Shown piece after piece: positions 22,730-33,680 of a stretch of 64,000 bases of DNA. Under the pieces are notes generated by a model. It had not been told where the DNA came from. It saw nothing but the letters and a program-made list of their open reading frames with translations, and did no database searches. Made by a program: the position numbers and the translations under genes. The stretch comes from Girardinichthys multiradiatus (taxonomy: Eukaryota; Chordata; Actinopteri; Cyprinodontiformes; Goodeidae): positions 48,733,873 through 48,797,872 of the forward strand of contig NC_061815.1 in the NCBI RefSeq assembly GCF_021462225.1. The letters are read 5' to 3'. How positions within the stretch are numbered: position 1 is the stretch's first letter; every line of letters starts with the position of its first letter.

Positions 22730-24480
22730 TGTTGGGACCACAGCCATGGTTACAACATGTGGTACGGACTTTTCTGGAACTTTCAAAATAAATTGCATTA
22801 CTTCCAGCAACTTAGGAAAGGGGGGGGGGGGGGGGGGGTAACAGCGAACTTCCCATGATGCCACTGCCCATATAAAACCCCCACCTTTCCAATGGATCAA
22901 TCTCTTCTACGCGGGTCACCCTGGGGTCTGGACAGAGAGACAGCACGCTGATGTCTCTTTGCTGGCAAACAGACATAACTCTTCCAACTGGATCCAAGGG
23001 TGTCATAAGATCACAAGTACAAGCGTTGCTTGACTTTTCTCTCTGAGATCTACAGAAAGCAAACTGTTTGCAAAGAATTCCCTGCAGAGACGCTGTCTCT
23101 AGTGGAGCGGTTTCCCGGTCTGGAAGGAGGACAACAGAGACCGCATCACTGTGGTAACGTGCAGTTTTGGTCGGCCCGACAGAACGAGCCGCCCCCACCC
23201 AGCTACGGCGGTTAGCTGTAGCTAACCGTTTGTTCACAGAGCTTTCTTCAAACTTTGTCGTCGCCCGGACAACCTTTCCTCAGCACGGTTCATACGAGGT
23301 TAGGATTTGGGCAGAGAGAAGTGATTTAGGATGAAATGATCTAAATGTTTTTCATTTTATGACGTTTGGTTTTGTTTGTGAAACTCTGCTATCTTGGTGC
23401 TAGCAGGCTATCTGCAGCACACGTGCTCAGTTTTGTGTTCTGTGTTTGTGTGTTTTGAAAGTTAAGAAAAACTTTATTTAAAGGGTGATTTTAAACACAG
23501 AAGATCGATCATAACCCGCCATCCGCGCTTATGCATGTTAACCCTTTTATTAACGGTATTTTAAAGGTGTGTGTTTGATTCTGGTGCTAAGCTATAAGCT
23601 TATTTTGTTAGCTTTAACTGCTAACAGCGAAGCACACGTGCTTGCCTGCTAAAGAATATTTACCCAGAAACGTTGTTACTTTTCAATCCAGTAATAATAT
23701 TTACCCAAAAATTATTTTGCTAGACTTGATAACTAAGTAACAGACGTAAGCCCATTTCTCCAGAAAGATTTGGCTCTTTTCCAAAATATTTACTTAAATA
23801 TTTTACTATTTCCTTAATATTTCTTTAAATACTATTTTAATAAATAAAGGCAGCTAATGAGACCCCGTTGAGAATTAGTAATCCAGAAGGTTGGTTTTAT
23901 TCAGCAGATCATTCTTTAAAACATTATTTTATTAAAATAATATTTTATCTGATCTTGCATTGTGAATGGTTGTCTAAAAGTTTGCTGATTATTGCCTAAG
24001 TTGGTTCCAAGACTAACTTAACTTCACTTCCAGATTCTTCAAGATAATCCTTTGTTCTCAAACATAAACATTGCATGGTAATGTTGCATCACTCTTTCGG
24101 TCATGATTTTCAATCATCTTTGATCAATTTGTTTATATTGTACATAGCCCATTAGTCTTCGTTATTCTTTAATTCTGCTTGGTAGTTAGTTGGATTGTTT
24201 TAGCATGGTGAAGAGTTTGTTGATTGAAATATGTTTGACTTTGAGTTGAATTAATTAATAAATTATTGTATTTTAAGAAATTGTGTGAATTTATTCCGTG
24301 TGTGCAGAGTTTTGCTGTTCAATAATGTCAGAGCTTGGCTCACCCTTTTTGATTTTGTCCTAATACCATCGCCTTACTGGGCTAGTATTCACAAGACAAC
24401 TCTTAACAGACCGAAATATTATTTGATAAAATATTAAAGTATAAATATTAAATAATATATTCAGACTCATAGTCATAACA
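22730..24480 (+). mobile_element. Long solo LTR (1751 bp), copy 1, inserted in the ERV
   Basis: The element starts tgttgggaccacagccatgg and ends gtcataaca, flanked by gcgg on both sides (22726-22729 and 24481-24484), a perfect 4-bp target duplication. The same unit occurs inverted at 37207-39000 with its own duplication, and as a fragment at 49945-50344. Having the ends, the flanking duplication and no interior defines a solo LTR. Orientation is taken from the TATA box at 22871. With the promoter only about 140 bp from one end, most of the LTR would lie downstream of the start site. It contains a run of 19 G (22820-22838) absent in the other copies. Confidence 0.85.
22871..22877 (+). promoter_or_regulatory. 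TATA box of the long LTR
   Basis: TATAAAA in a GC-rich setting (cccatataaaaccccca). The homologous position is cataaaa in copy 2 and aataaaa in copy 3, read in LTR orientation. Transcription would start near 22900. Confidence 0.6.
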
Positions 24481-24485
24481 GCGGA

Positions 24486-25585
24486 CTAAACTGTTTTTGC
24501 TCCTTTTTCTGCTAATTCTTGACAATCATGTTGAATTCCATCTTCAGGTGTGGGTAACAATGTTGCTGAGTTTAAAGTGGTGCACCTTTCTATAGTTAAG
24601 TGTGGTTGTGACAGTAAAGTAGACATGCAGGACAAATGTCTAGCAGGTGATAGAAAGGTCATATTCGTCTGCGGTAATAATGCTGAAACTGCATTGGGAA
24701 CTCTTAAGGTTAAATGGTGAAACAACACTATTGTAGCACTGACTTCAACTGCCATTGAGGCAGCAATTACAGCTCTCACACAATATGGTTGCGCACACGC
24801 AACACTATCTAGTTTTGAAGAGAAATAGGCCATTGGTTTCATTTTATCTCCATGTTGTTGAACCAGAACTGAAGTCATAAAACGTCCCTTGCAATCTAGC
24901 ATCTGAACAAACGGTTTACTATAATCTGGTAATGCTAAAGCAGTACTGGCTACACTCCATTTCAGTTCAGACGTCATTTTCAGCTCTTCCTCATACATTA
25001 GGGTCTTTTGACCATAACTTATCAGGGACTTCACTCAAGAACTGTTCCTCCTGTTCAGTAAGGAATATTTCTCAATGTTGCTTTGTATGCAAATGTATCC
25101 CTTCTTGTACTGTCACTGTCCAGAATAATGGTTTTCTAGTTAATCCTGTGGATGCACTGATTTCTGTATTCATTGTTGTTGCAAACCAGTCTGTGGCATC
25201 TTTTCCCCTCTGCACTATTCTTCCCATATCCTGCCACTTGAGTTTTTTTATCCTTGAATAAAGATATGTGTGGAGGTGTCCACATGTTGCAGAGCTTCCT
25301 AGTGTCTTCCGCTAACACTACTTCAGCAACTGACGTACTCTTCCTATCTGTATAAACATAAGTTACCATGACTTTGGTAGTGGTTACTTTAGTTAATGCT
25401 TCTTCATAAGTTTTATCTAGTCCAGGAGTATTTTTATACCACATGGTAATATGTAGATCATCTGATGTCATCTGATCTTGTAGTTGAGTAAGGACATTTC
25501 TTCCTTCTGTTAATAAAGCTGTCCCTACGTCTAGGGGTGGCTTATTTGGAACATCCAGTGAATAATGGTAATAAGGTGGTCTCAC
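24486..25585 (-). pseudogene. ERV pol remnant lacking the RT core
   Basis: The upstream portion (25136-25585) encodes the spacer domain between protease and RT, with PNKPPLDVGTALL and a WTPPHISLFKDKK segment. The downstream portion (24486-25034) matches the C-terminal RT region joining RT to RNase H: ALPDYSKPFVQMLD, VQQHGDKMKPMAYFSSKLD, then FLSPARHLSCMSTLLSQPH and TLLPTPEDG. The polymerase palm with its catalytic aspartates should lie between them but only about 100 bp separates the parts, so it was deleted. RNase H and integrase do not follow. The frame differs between the two parts. Confidence 0.82.
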
Positions 25586-25928
25586 TCCTTTTAAACATGA
25601 AATAATCTCCTTGGCTGAGTTCTGCTTTTCTCTTTACTACAATATGTTCTTCTGAGGTTGGAATCAATGCTAACCCCAGATGTAGTAATCCATCTCGTCC
25701 CAATAGATTCACCGGACACTCAGGGAACATTAGAATAGATAGCTGACATGACTGTCCATTGGGATCTCTTATCCAAACTGGTTCAGACTCACAGACTTGT
25801 GTCAATTTCCCACTAGCTGACCTTACTTTTATTTGCTGATCACTAAGTCTGGAATTTGGGATTGTTTCTCTACAGGTGGTCCTGCATGCTCCGGTATCAC
25901 AAAAAAAAGTAATAGATTTTCCATTCAA
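25542..25928 (-). pseudogene. ERV aspartic protease domain
   Basis: The frame opens MNGKSITFFCDTGACRTTC, with the DTGA active-site signature near residue 11. It continues to PVNLLGRDGLLHLGLALIPT, which matches the conserved LLGRD segment near the end of retroviral proteases. The protease cleaves Gag-Pol in a live virus. The frame shifts into the downstream pol spacer at 25542-25585, and it is separated from gag by a stop-containing stretch (25929-26072). The domain itself looks nearly complete, but expression as Gag-Pol is impossible here. Confidence 0.82.
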
Positions 25929-26072
25929 CAGTAAGGTAACTTCAAGTTTTATGCTATCTAGGGAGAGAAGGTCCTAGAAATTTAGGAGGACATCCTGCCC
26001 CTGTGTTTTTGGTTTTTAGTTTTTATCGGTGTCTGAGGTACTAGGAACAATTTCACTTGTTTTCTGTCCTAG

Positions 26073-27722
26073 TCATGCTGAATCATTATTTCTCCTCTCA
26101 GGACAGTCTCTGGCCAGATGTCCTTCTTTCCCACAACACCAACACCCTGAGGAGTATTGTCTATAGTTTCCTCTGCTCACTCTTCCTCTCTGACCCCTGC
26201 AATTTTGTCCTCTGCCTCTAAATCTTCCTCTTCCTCTGTTGTTTTGATAATAAATGTGTTCTTCTTCTTCTTGCTGAAAACAGGTGTTGACTATCTTTTT
26301 TTGTTTTTTATCCTTCATTACTTTTTCTGCATGGAGGGCATGATTTACATAGTCTTCTAGATTTGCTGTGGGGAACCCTATAAAATGTCTCCTTACCCAG
26401 GTATTAATTGCATCCCTGGAACCAGCATGTAGTGCATTTTTAACTGCTGTCAATAAGCTCCTTGTTCATTTTCATCTTCTTGTAGACCACTATGTATTTT
26501 AAACACTTTTGTCAGTCTAATCCTATATTCTTCAAAAGGCTCTTCCTCTTTTTGTTTCACTCTGGCTATTTCTGCGTAGTCAGCTCTGCGTCTGAACCTG
26601 ACTGTAAGCCTATTGATTAATCCCCTCACTCTGTCTGTTAGTTCCTGATCATTATGTGCAAGTACTGCGTTATTGTGTATAGGGTTCCAATTTCCCGTAA
26701 CGTGATGCCAGTAAGTTCCTGTGACTGTCATCCATACTTGTTGAACTTCCTCAACATTCAAATGATAAGATCTCCTAAGACTCTCCAAATCTTCTCCACA
26801 CTGAATGGGATCTTCTCTGGGGGAGGTTACTCTCTCCACAGCCTTTTTAACATCCTCCATTGTCCATGTTCTATATACCAAAATGGCAGGAGGTTGATTA
26901 TCTCCAACGTTTGGATTGGCCATCTGTATCATGGGATATGCTTCTGCTAGACTAGGATTTTTGTCATGAGATAATTTAGGAGCTGTGGGGACTACTCTTG
27001 GGGAGTGAGTTAAAGTTGGAGAAAAAGTTCTCCCATACTGTCTAGACCATCTTAGGGAGATCTTATTTGATCTAGTCTGCGGTGGAGTGGGGTATTCAGG
27101 TGGTGGATCTTGTAGGGACAAACCTGGATGAATAGATGAGGTTACAGCTGTTGCATGTGCCTGTGGTTGCTCATCTATCTGTTCTTCCTGCTCTTGTGCT
27201 CCTTGTGGTTGTACAGCTGCATTTCCTGATTGTCTCTGTCGAGCCCCAACACACCCAGTCTCATTATCTTCTGCTCTATGAAACATTAATTGTTTCCTTT
27301 GATTTTCTTCTTCCTTTTCTTTCTCTTCCTCCTTACACTTCTTTACTCCTTCCTCTCTCCTTTTAGCTACTTTAAACCAATAATCTACATCCTCATAACC
27401 TTCTTTTTCCATTTTTCTTGGGTCACGTTTTGTTCTTTTAATTATTGCATCCTGTAGATTGACTAATTTGTGAGAGTTTAATCGACCATCATAATTATAT
27501 GTGGTTATCCATTTTTCTTTATTCCCATTTTTTTATTTTTTTATTTGGTCCAGCATATAAATACCTAGGGTATTCTAAATGCTGGATTATTCTGCTCAGT
27601 AGGGTGACAGAAAAATCTCCGTTTGTGGTAATTCTCACTTCAACTCTTTCAAGTGGAGAATTCTTGCCTTTGCTTCCACAAAAGTTAGTCACTTTCAATC
27701 CCAAAGCTTTGGTATGAGGCAA
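26073..27722 (-). pseudogene. ERV gag, frameshifted, with one CCHC zinc knuckle
   Basis: Three frames together span a gag. A matrix-like N-terminus (27519-27722) has RVEVRITTNGDFSVTLLSRI. A middle part (26450-27412) has a charged coiled stretch, a proline-rich linker with DPPPEYPTPP (near 27085, containing a PPxY-type late motif) and a capsid-like region with EEPFEEYRIRLTKVFKIHSG. A C-terminal part (26073-26453) has basic RGRGRFRGRGQN repeats followed by CWCCGKEGHLARDC, a single CCHC knuckle. The first break lies in an A-rich run near 27530; the second is at 26450. Gag forms the particle and packages RNA in a live virus. Confidence 0.85.
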
Positions 27723-27773
27723 AACCTAGTGGTTTAAATCCTCCATTCATTTCTCACATGCACACATTTTTAA

Positions 27774-27890
27774 ACACGGAATTTTCTTAGTATTTTTGTT
27801 TAAAATACTTAAACGCGGACTCCGCCGTTCTAGAAACACAGAATTTTTATTATTACTTCTTAATACTTTTTCAGGACTCCGCCGTCCTAC
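27774..27890 (-). repeat. Tandem pair of about 58 nt in the ERV leader
   Basis: Two adjacent units each begin with a cggaatttt/cagaatttt block and end in ggactccgccgttc (27817-27830) or ggactccgccgtcc (27874-27887). The first unit contains gcggactccgc, which can form a small hairpin. A donor-like aacaggtaaaagt (minus strand, near 27900) lies just upstream of the pair. The position between primer site and gag suggests a leader RNA element. Confidence 0.6.
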
Positions 27891-28147
27891 TTTTACCTGT
27901 TAGGGCCCAAGATTCACAGGGTTTTATTTCACGCAATGACCCCCAGTCATTCGTCACACTTTTTGATCCAAACTCAACTCACCACTTTGTCTTCTCCTCT
28001 CTCTCAGAGTTCCGTCAGCCGTCAGACCCCAGCAGGCGGGCCGAGGTCCAGTCCCGGAAAGGGTCTGTGAGTCTCCCTGATGAAGCCTGCCATGCGCACG
28101 GTCTTTACTGGAATCCACCAACCCGCTGGAATCATCAGGCGTAATTG

Positions 28148-28169
28148 GAATCCGGCTCTCGAAGGACCA
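28148..28169 (-). promoter_or_regulatory. Primer binding site resembling tRNA-Tyr, with 2-nt insertion
   Basis: On the plus strand the segment reads gaatccggctctcgaaggacca, which equals the 3' end of vertebrate tRNA-Tyr apart from one extra tc. It ends in cca and sits 6 bp from the LTR edge at 28176, the right place for a retroviral primer site. The extra dinucleotide would disturb pairing in the middle of the site. Confidence 0.8.
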
Positions 28170-28175
28170 AATTAA

Positions 28176-28641
28176 TGTCAGGTTTAAACAACCTAAAATA
28201 CTTATAATATCACAAAAAGAAGAGAAAGACAAATAATTACTTACTTTACTTGCTGCGAGGAGAACGGATAGAGATGTGTTTCAGTTACAAATCTCCTACC
28301 GCTCTGAAAACCATCTGTCCGAGCCTCTTTTTATTTAGGGTGGTCCCTAGTTACAATGAACGTGACATAGGTCACACACACAATATCTTGTACAAAACAA
28401 AGCTTGCATAGACTCCATAATCTTAAGGTATGTGCGTTCTTTGTTCAGCACAATCAGCTGTTATCCTTGTGATGAGTCCCCACTGTGACTGTATCATCCC
28501 GATTCCACCTTTCCTCCTTGCCTGCAAACAACTCATCACATGTTTACTTACACATACAACATGAAAGGTTTTAAAAGTCAAAAAGTAAAGTAAATAAAAG
28601 AGGAAAAATATAAGATAAATCTATATACAATTATTCCAACA
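28176..28641 (-). mobile_element. 5' LTR of the ERV (466 bp)
   Basis: Read on the minus strand the LTR starts TGTTGGAATAATTG and ends aaacctgaca, with TG/CA ends. A TATA-like ctaaataaaaag lies near 28335 on the minus strand, with a purine-rich stretch before it. The border at 28641 meets an L2 fragment directly. No second copy exists in the window, so the 3' LTR is lost or outside. Confidence 0.78.
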
Positions 28642-29262
28642 CTCTCTGCTAGACATGGCGATTGACTGAGCTTTTACTGTAACTATATATGTGCTCTCTT
28701 TCAGACTCCAACCTTGAAAACTGGCTCAGAGTTTATCTGTTCTTTCTTTCTAGTTGAAACGACTAAAGGAGCTACATCCATTAACATTTACTTTTCCATC
28801 CCATAGAAAGTACTCTTCGATCGGTGCTTCTGTGTTCTTTTTGTGTCTCTGCTCTGTTCTCTCTAACCCCCAGTCGGTCGTGGCAGATGGCCGCTCACAC
28901 TGAGCCTGGTTCTGGTTCTGCTGGAGGTTTCTTCCTGTTAAAAGGGAGTTTTTCCTCTCCACTGTCGCTACATGCATGCTCAGTATGAGGGATTGCTGCA
29001 AAGTCAACACCAGTGACTGTCCACTGTCTCTACATGCTCATCCAGGAGGAGTGTCTGCTACAAGTCACTGACTGGATGCAATCTGCTGGGTTTCCTTAGA
29101 TAAAAAAACTTTTTATCCAATTTGAATAAATAACTGAATCTGACTGAACTGTTCAATTGTTAGGATTAACTGGTATGTATGAACCTGACTGTTGTGAAGT
29201 GCCTTGAGACGACATGTGTTGTGAATTGGCACTATATAAATAAAACTGAATTGAATTGAATT
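28642..29262 (+). mobile_element. L2-type LINE 3' end (copy B)
   Basis: A plus-strand 3' UTR fragment matching the minus-strand copy A from its ctctcctggacatgg region to the tail. It ends in ggcactatataaataaaact and gaattgaattgaatt. It is 5'-truncated, with no RT, and begins at the ERV LTR border. Confidence 0.88.
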
Positions 29263-31292
29263 ATGTGACATCTGTTTTCCGCTATTATCAGTGGAAGGTG
29301 AAGTAGCAGCTTGTGAGTCTTTAATAAAGGTGTTTTAAGTTTTTTCCTACAGTCAGTTTCTGTAAATGGGATTTCTGCTACACTAGGACTTTTTGTTGCT
29401 TCTAATAAAAGGTTTGTTAAGGTACAGTGACTGGAAAACAGCTAAACACTGATCTGTTTATGTTTAGTTGCTGTTATTCTTGTTCATTCACTGTAGATAA
29501 GGTTCTTGGTTCATTCTTGTGTTTTGGTACATTTTGATTTCTTCCAGTGTCTCTGTGTTCTTTCTTCTCTACTCCTGCCATGTTCTCTCCTCCCTCAGCT
29601 TCTTCTCTCTTCATTGGTCTCAGCAGTGTTTCATTTCCTCCTAATTGCTTTCACATGTTTTGCCCTGCCTTTCTCCATTCCTCCCCATGTATTTAGACTC
29701 TGGTTTTCATTGCTTGCTACTGGATCCTAATGTGGTCATGCCCAGGCTGTTGGTTTACCTTCTCCTTGTCCATGACTCCGTTTGCCTGCCTGCTCCCTAC
29801 CAGTTACTCTGCCTGTGTTCCATGGCCTGCCTCTTTCATGCATGTCAGCTATAAAAAAATCAAAAGACTTGAAATCAGAGCATAAGCATTCCCCCTGACT
29901 CCAAAAACTTTGTTCAAAAAAAGTTAGGATGTGGAAAACATTCAGACAGGTTTTTCCGTTTTGGTTAAAAAAAAATCTTCTCTTTTCACAATAATTTAAA
30001 TGACGTGAGGTCATTTATACTTATTTTCTTACTTTTGGATACCTGCCCTATAAAGTAAGGTGATAATTTAATGCTTTTTCTATCACAGCCATCGGTCCCA
30101 TCCAAGGCGTTAATCACATAAAATGGCAGTTATGCAGTCGTGCTTTTCCCAAATTACAGCTTCTCTTTAACCACAAAATATAATATAAGTATGTAACGAA
30201 GTAACCTAGAAAGTTCCAGTGTTGATGCATGCGACAGATTGCTACTTCCAAAGAGAAAAACAAAGTCAAGGAAGTGAGTCCCAGGACCACGCACTCGTGT
30301 CATGAAATATGAAATAGCCTGTATGATCTTTATTTGATTTTACTTCCATTTCACTGATGAAGGCTGATGCAAATGGAATCAATGCTTGAAAGCTGTTGAC
30401 ATGGTTGAAAAGTGGGTTGGAGGCGAAATGTGAAAAATACTGAGTCCAATCTGTAAACATCTTTAGAAAACAGTTTCTTATGTCAACCTAATGAAAGTGA
30501 ATGGAAATTTCAGGTTAATTTGTGAGGAATGCATGCTCCATCTTATTGATGTTTGCAGGCATTCATGTATCCACTTTTCTACTATATTTAGAGAACATAG
30601 CATTTACCTGTTGGCTTTCTGAACTCCGATTGGACCACTGTTATTCTCTGATGTTTTTTGGTTTTAGCCCCGTTGTAATGATTTGCTGGTGTGCACTAAA
30701 TCACAGTCCTTTTGCATGACCAGTTTCAGCCAGGCTTCAGCTTTCAGAATGATGGCCTCACATTGACTCTGTGTTACTTCAGTGTAAAGGTTTTTATGGT
30801 TGATTTAATATCCACAAGTCTTAGGGCCTCACAAAAAGTCAATTTCACCTCCACGGTCACCGTTGATATAAGGTGTGTTCCATGTTGTTTGATTTTACAT
30901 CAAATAACGGACTGTAAATTCTGCAGAAGCATCAAAGAGAGCAAAAAAAAAATCACAAATTTTCAAGAATGATCTTAAAAATTTGGCAAGTTCTTTATTG
31001 TGATTTTTGAAGGATAAAGTAAAGTAAAACTGAGTAATATAATACAAATTGTGTTTTTTTTTATTTTTATTCACTTGCAATCTTAAACTCTGCATCCATC
31101 AGTTAGACACTAGAATGCATTGGGTAGTTGATAATAGATAATTAAAAAAGCAATGAAATGAAATAAAGTTTTTGTTAATTGTTTTCATTTATGAAAGAAC
31201 CTGTGCTGTTTGCAAAGATTCAGAGATTTGTTACGACATCTGGCAAACATATTAAACATATTAAAGAAACTGTCCAAGAATAGAGCCTTGTC
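29263..31292. other. No gene recognised
   Basis: Anonymous DNA. A pyrimidine-rich stretch at 29500-29860 yields open frames without domain features. 30340-30430 contains a gatgaaggctgatgcaaatg phrase reminiscent of retroelement ends, too short to assign. Confidence 0.4.
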
Positions 31293-31808
31293 TGTTAGGA
31301 TTGTGTTCTGTTTGGTGGATCTGTTTGTGTTACTTACCTTCCAGAGTCAGAGTGGCAGGGGCGGAGTTTTCCAATCTACCCACCTGTCCTGGATTCTGCT
31401 GATGAGATCAACTGGCATTTAAGCTCCTGGAAGTGATCCATTCCTCGCCGGATTATTCAGTGACACTGGTACTGAGTGAGACAGCCAATAATTTGTCTTT
31501 GAGACTTTCTAGAGTAACCTGGTGATTTTTGTGTTTTTCTAAGGACACTTATTGGAGTGTGGAACACGCCTTTTGCTGGAGCTAAGGACTCGTGTATTTG
31601 GATTCCTCTCCTGGAAACCAACCATCCTCTGTCCTGCCACTCTGTGGGCAAAGCTGACTTCCTGCAACTTTGTTTAGGTTATGTTTGGACAGGACTTGTG
31701 AGCTAAAACATCCAGTTTTCATTAAATATATCTGGGATGAATAAAGACCTGAACTGCTCAACCAAAGTCTTTAAAATGCAGTTGAATAAATAATCAAATT
31801 GTGTAACA
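31293..31808 (+). mobile_element. Candidate degraded LTR or retroelement end
   Basis: Starts tgttaggattgtgttctgtt, resembling the start of the solo LTR at 15557, and ends near gtgtaaca with aataaa signals near 31740 and 31784. No target duplication is visible and the right edge is uncertain. Composition (GC-rich middle in AT-rich flanks) supports a foreign insert. Confidence 0.35.
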
Positions 31809-32945
31809 TCTCTATACATTTATCTGTTTTTTCATGTCTAAACATGAAATATGATGGAATTTAGTACAGTTACAAGGCCTGAATTTCCTCAGATAATAGA
31901 AGGGAGGGGGAAGGAGCCCTCAAAATGTCATAAAATGAAGTAAACAAATTCAGAGTAAATTACAACATAATTATATAGCACCATTTCACAACAAAATGCA
32001 ATTTTAGGCTGAGTAAAAATAATAGAATAACAAATTAGAACACCATTAGTGTCTTGTGAAAGGTAAATACAAATTGTCCTTTTGTGCAATAAATTTGATT
32101 GAAAATATAACAATAGGGCTTTTTAGTTTCAATAGAAATTATTAACGGTACAATACAATGAGTACAGCAAAGCTTGCAGCATGACATCTTTGTGGACAGC
32201 TTCATTATGCCTAATTCATCACACAAACACAGTGCTTCATATTCACAATTCAAAGACAGTGTAGAAAACGGCAGTGGGTATCACTTGCATAGAGGCAGCA
32301 TGAACAGACTCTTTATACACCAGATGCACCCTCATGTGAATGGGGATGTAATCAGTGAGAAGTCCCTCCCCACACACTCTCTTTCAACTCCACCATCTGG
32401 CTGATGCAACAGGTGGTTCAGAGTGAAGTCAAAATATTTCAACCATCTCTTTCACCCCAAGCTGCACCAGTCCACATCTGTTGCTTATTTCTTTTTTATT
32501 GTCCTTCATTTTAAATATAATGAGATCATTACAATAAATGTGAAACATTTCACTGCGATTTGTTGTTGAAATAAAATAAAATGAATCAGGTTTTATTAGA
32601 GATCTCAGGCCACATGCTGCACAAGATCCACCTGTAAAAGTGTGACATTAAGATTGCGTTGTTGCTTTGAATGGAACAAAAAAAAAAAAACAACTTGTAC
32701 GAAAAAATATGGTGTTAAAAATATTCTATCTTCATTGAGGGACACAGTGAGTGAACTATCTATCTTTGGGGATTTTAAGCTGGTATTTTAGGTGTTGCCC
32801 AGTCTAGGACTAGCTATTGTCTCCTGACTCTAAGGCAGTGCCCAATGCTTCAGGGTTTTTTGCTTTTTCACATATTATCAACCATTATTTTTGTTTTTAA
32901 TTGCTATTTTAAAAAAACAAATACATGTATTACATAGATCACTTC
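31809..32945. other. No gene recognised
   Basis: AT-rich sequence with short A-runs. No coding or repeat signature seen. Confidence 0.4.
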
Positions 32946-33680
32946 AGTGCCTTGAAAAATAATTAACTACTCTGTGGTGGCTAGACCCCCACAGAGTAGT
33001 TCATAATTGTGAAGTAAAAGGAATGATAATTTGTTTTTTATGATGAATAAAATAGAAAAGTGTTTGCATTGATCCTCTCTTACTTTTATGTCCCTACATA
33101 AAATCTAGCACAACCTGTTGTCTTTAGAAGTCACTTGTAACTAGAGTCCAACTGTGCTTATTAGAGAACATTCATGAACAAACAGCATCATGAAGACCAA
33201 GGAACACAGCAGACAGGTCAAGGAGAAAACTATGGAGACGTTTAAAGCAGTGTTAGGTTCTACAAAAACACCCCATGCTTTGAACATCTCCCATAGCTCA
33301 ATAGTTCAATCCATCATCTGAACATGGAGAGAGGATGGACCAACTTCAGACCTACCAAGACATTGACATCCACCTAAACTGACAGGCTAGACATGGAGAT
33401 TATTAACCAGAGAAGCAGCCAAGGCCTATGGTAACTTTGGAGGAGTTGCAAAGATCCACGGCTCAGGTAAGACAACTATTCAGCATATACTCCACAACCT
33501 GGTCTCTGTGGAATAGTGAGAAGCGAGAAGCTTGCTGAATTGCTGAAGGCTCAAGCCGTTTCCCACAACAATCATTCTGAACCAGCTAAACTTTTAAAAC
33601 TTATGTTAGTAAACTGGAGATAATTTCATAAGAAATCCTGGACAACACAATGTATAAAAACATTTTGGAGCTTAGTACTG
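32946..33680 (+). mobile_element. Tc1-like relic with left end and N-terminal transposase
   Basis: The left end reads cagtgccttgaaaaataatt, like the TIR of a common Tc1 family. The coding part begins near atgaagaccaaggaacacag (33190) and includes tccatcatctgaacatggag, gacctaccaagacattgaca and gaagcagccaaggcctatgg, the two DNA-binding domains of that transposase. Many indels and stops are present, and the catalytic domain is missing after about 33600. Confidence 0.8.
32965..33001. repeat. Perfect 13-bp hairpin inside the Tc1 relic
   Basis: aactactctgtgg (32965-32977) and its exact reverse complement (32989-33001) flank an 11-nt loop. It lies about 20 bp inside the terminal repeat. It probably arose by local inverted duplication. 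Confidence 0.8.

Larger units (their letters stand above)
24481..28641 (-). mobile_element. Endogenous retrovirus, 5' LTR to partial pol, truncated
   Basis: Minus-strand provirus remnant with 5' LTR (28176-28641), a primer site for tRNA-Tyr, a leader, gag, protease, a pol spacer and a remnant of the RT C-terminal domain that stops near 24486 next to the invading solo LTR. The RT catalytic core, RNase H, integrase, env and 3' LTR are absent or unrecognisable. Gene order and the domain between protease and RT fit retrovirus-like elements known from fish. Numerous lesions show it is an old, inactive copy. Confidence 0.88.

Noticed and set aside
22646..23237. Minus-strand frames of 84 and 141 codons
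   Set aside because: They run through the promoter region and G-run of the solo LTR and are not supported by the other two LTR copies.
28148..28169. Possible tRNA-Tyr gene fragment
   Set aside because: Only the 3' end including cca is present, next to an LTR edge; this is a primer binding site, since nuclear tRNA genes do not encode cca.
29506..29854. Hydrophobic open frames suggesting a membrane protein
   Set aside because: They come from a pyrimidine-rich stretch, which encodes Leu/Phe/Ser by composition alone; no start context or splice pattern supports a gene.
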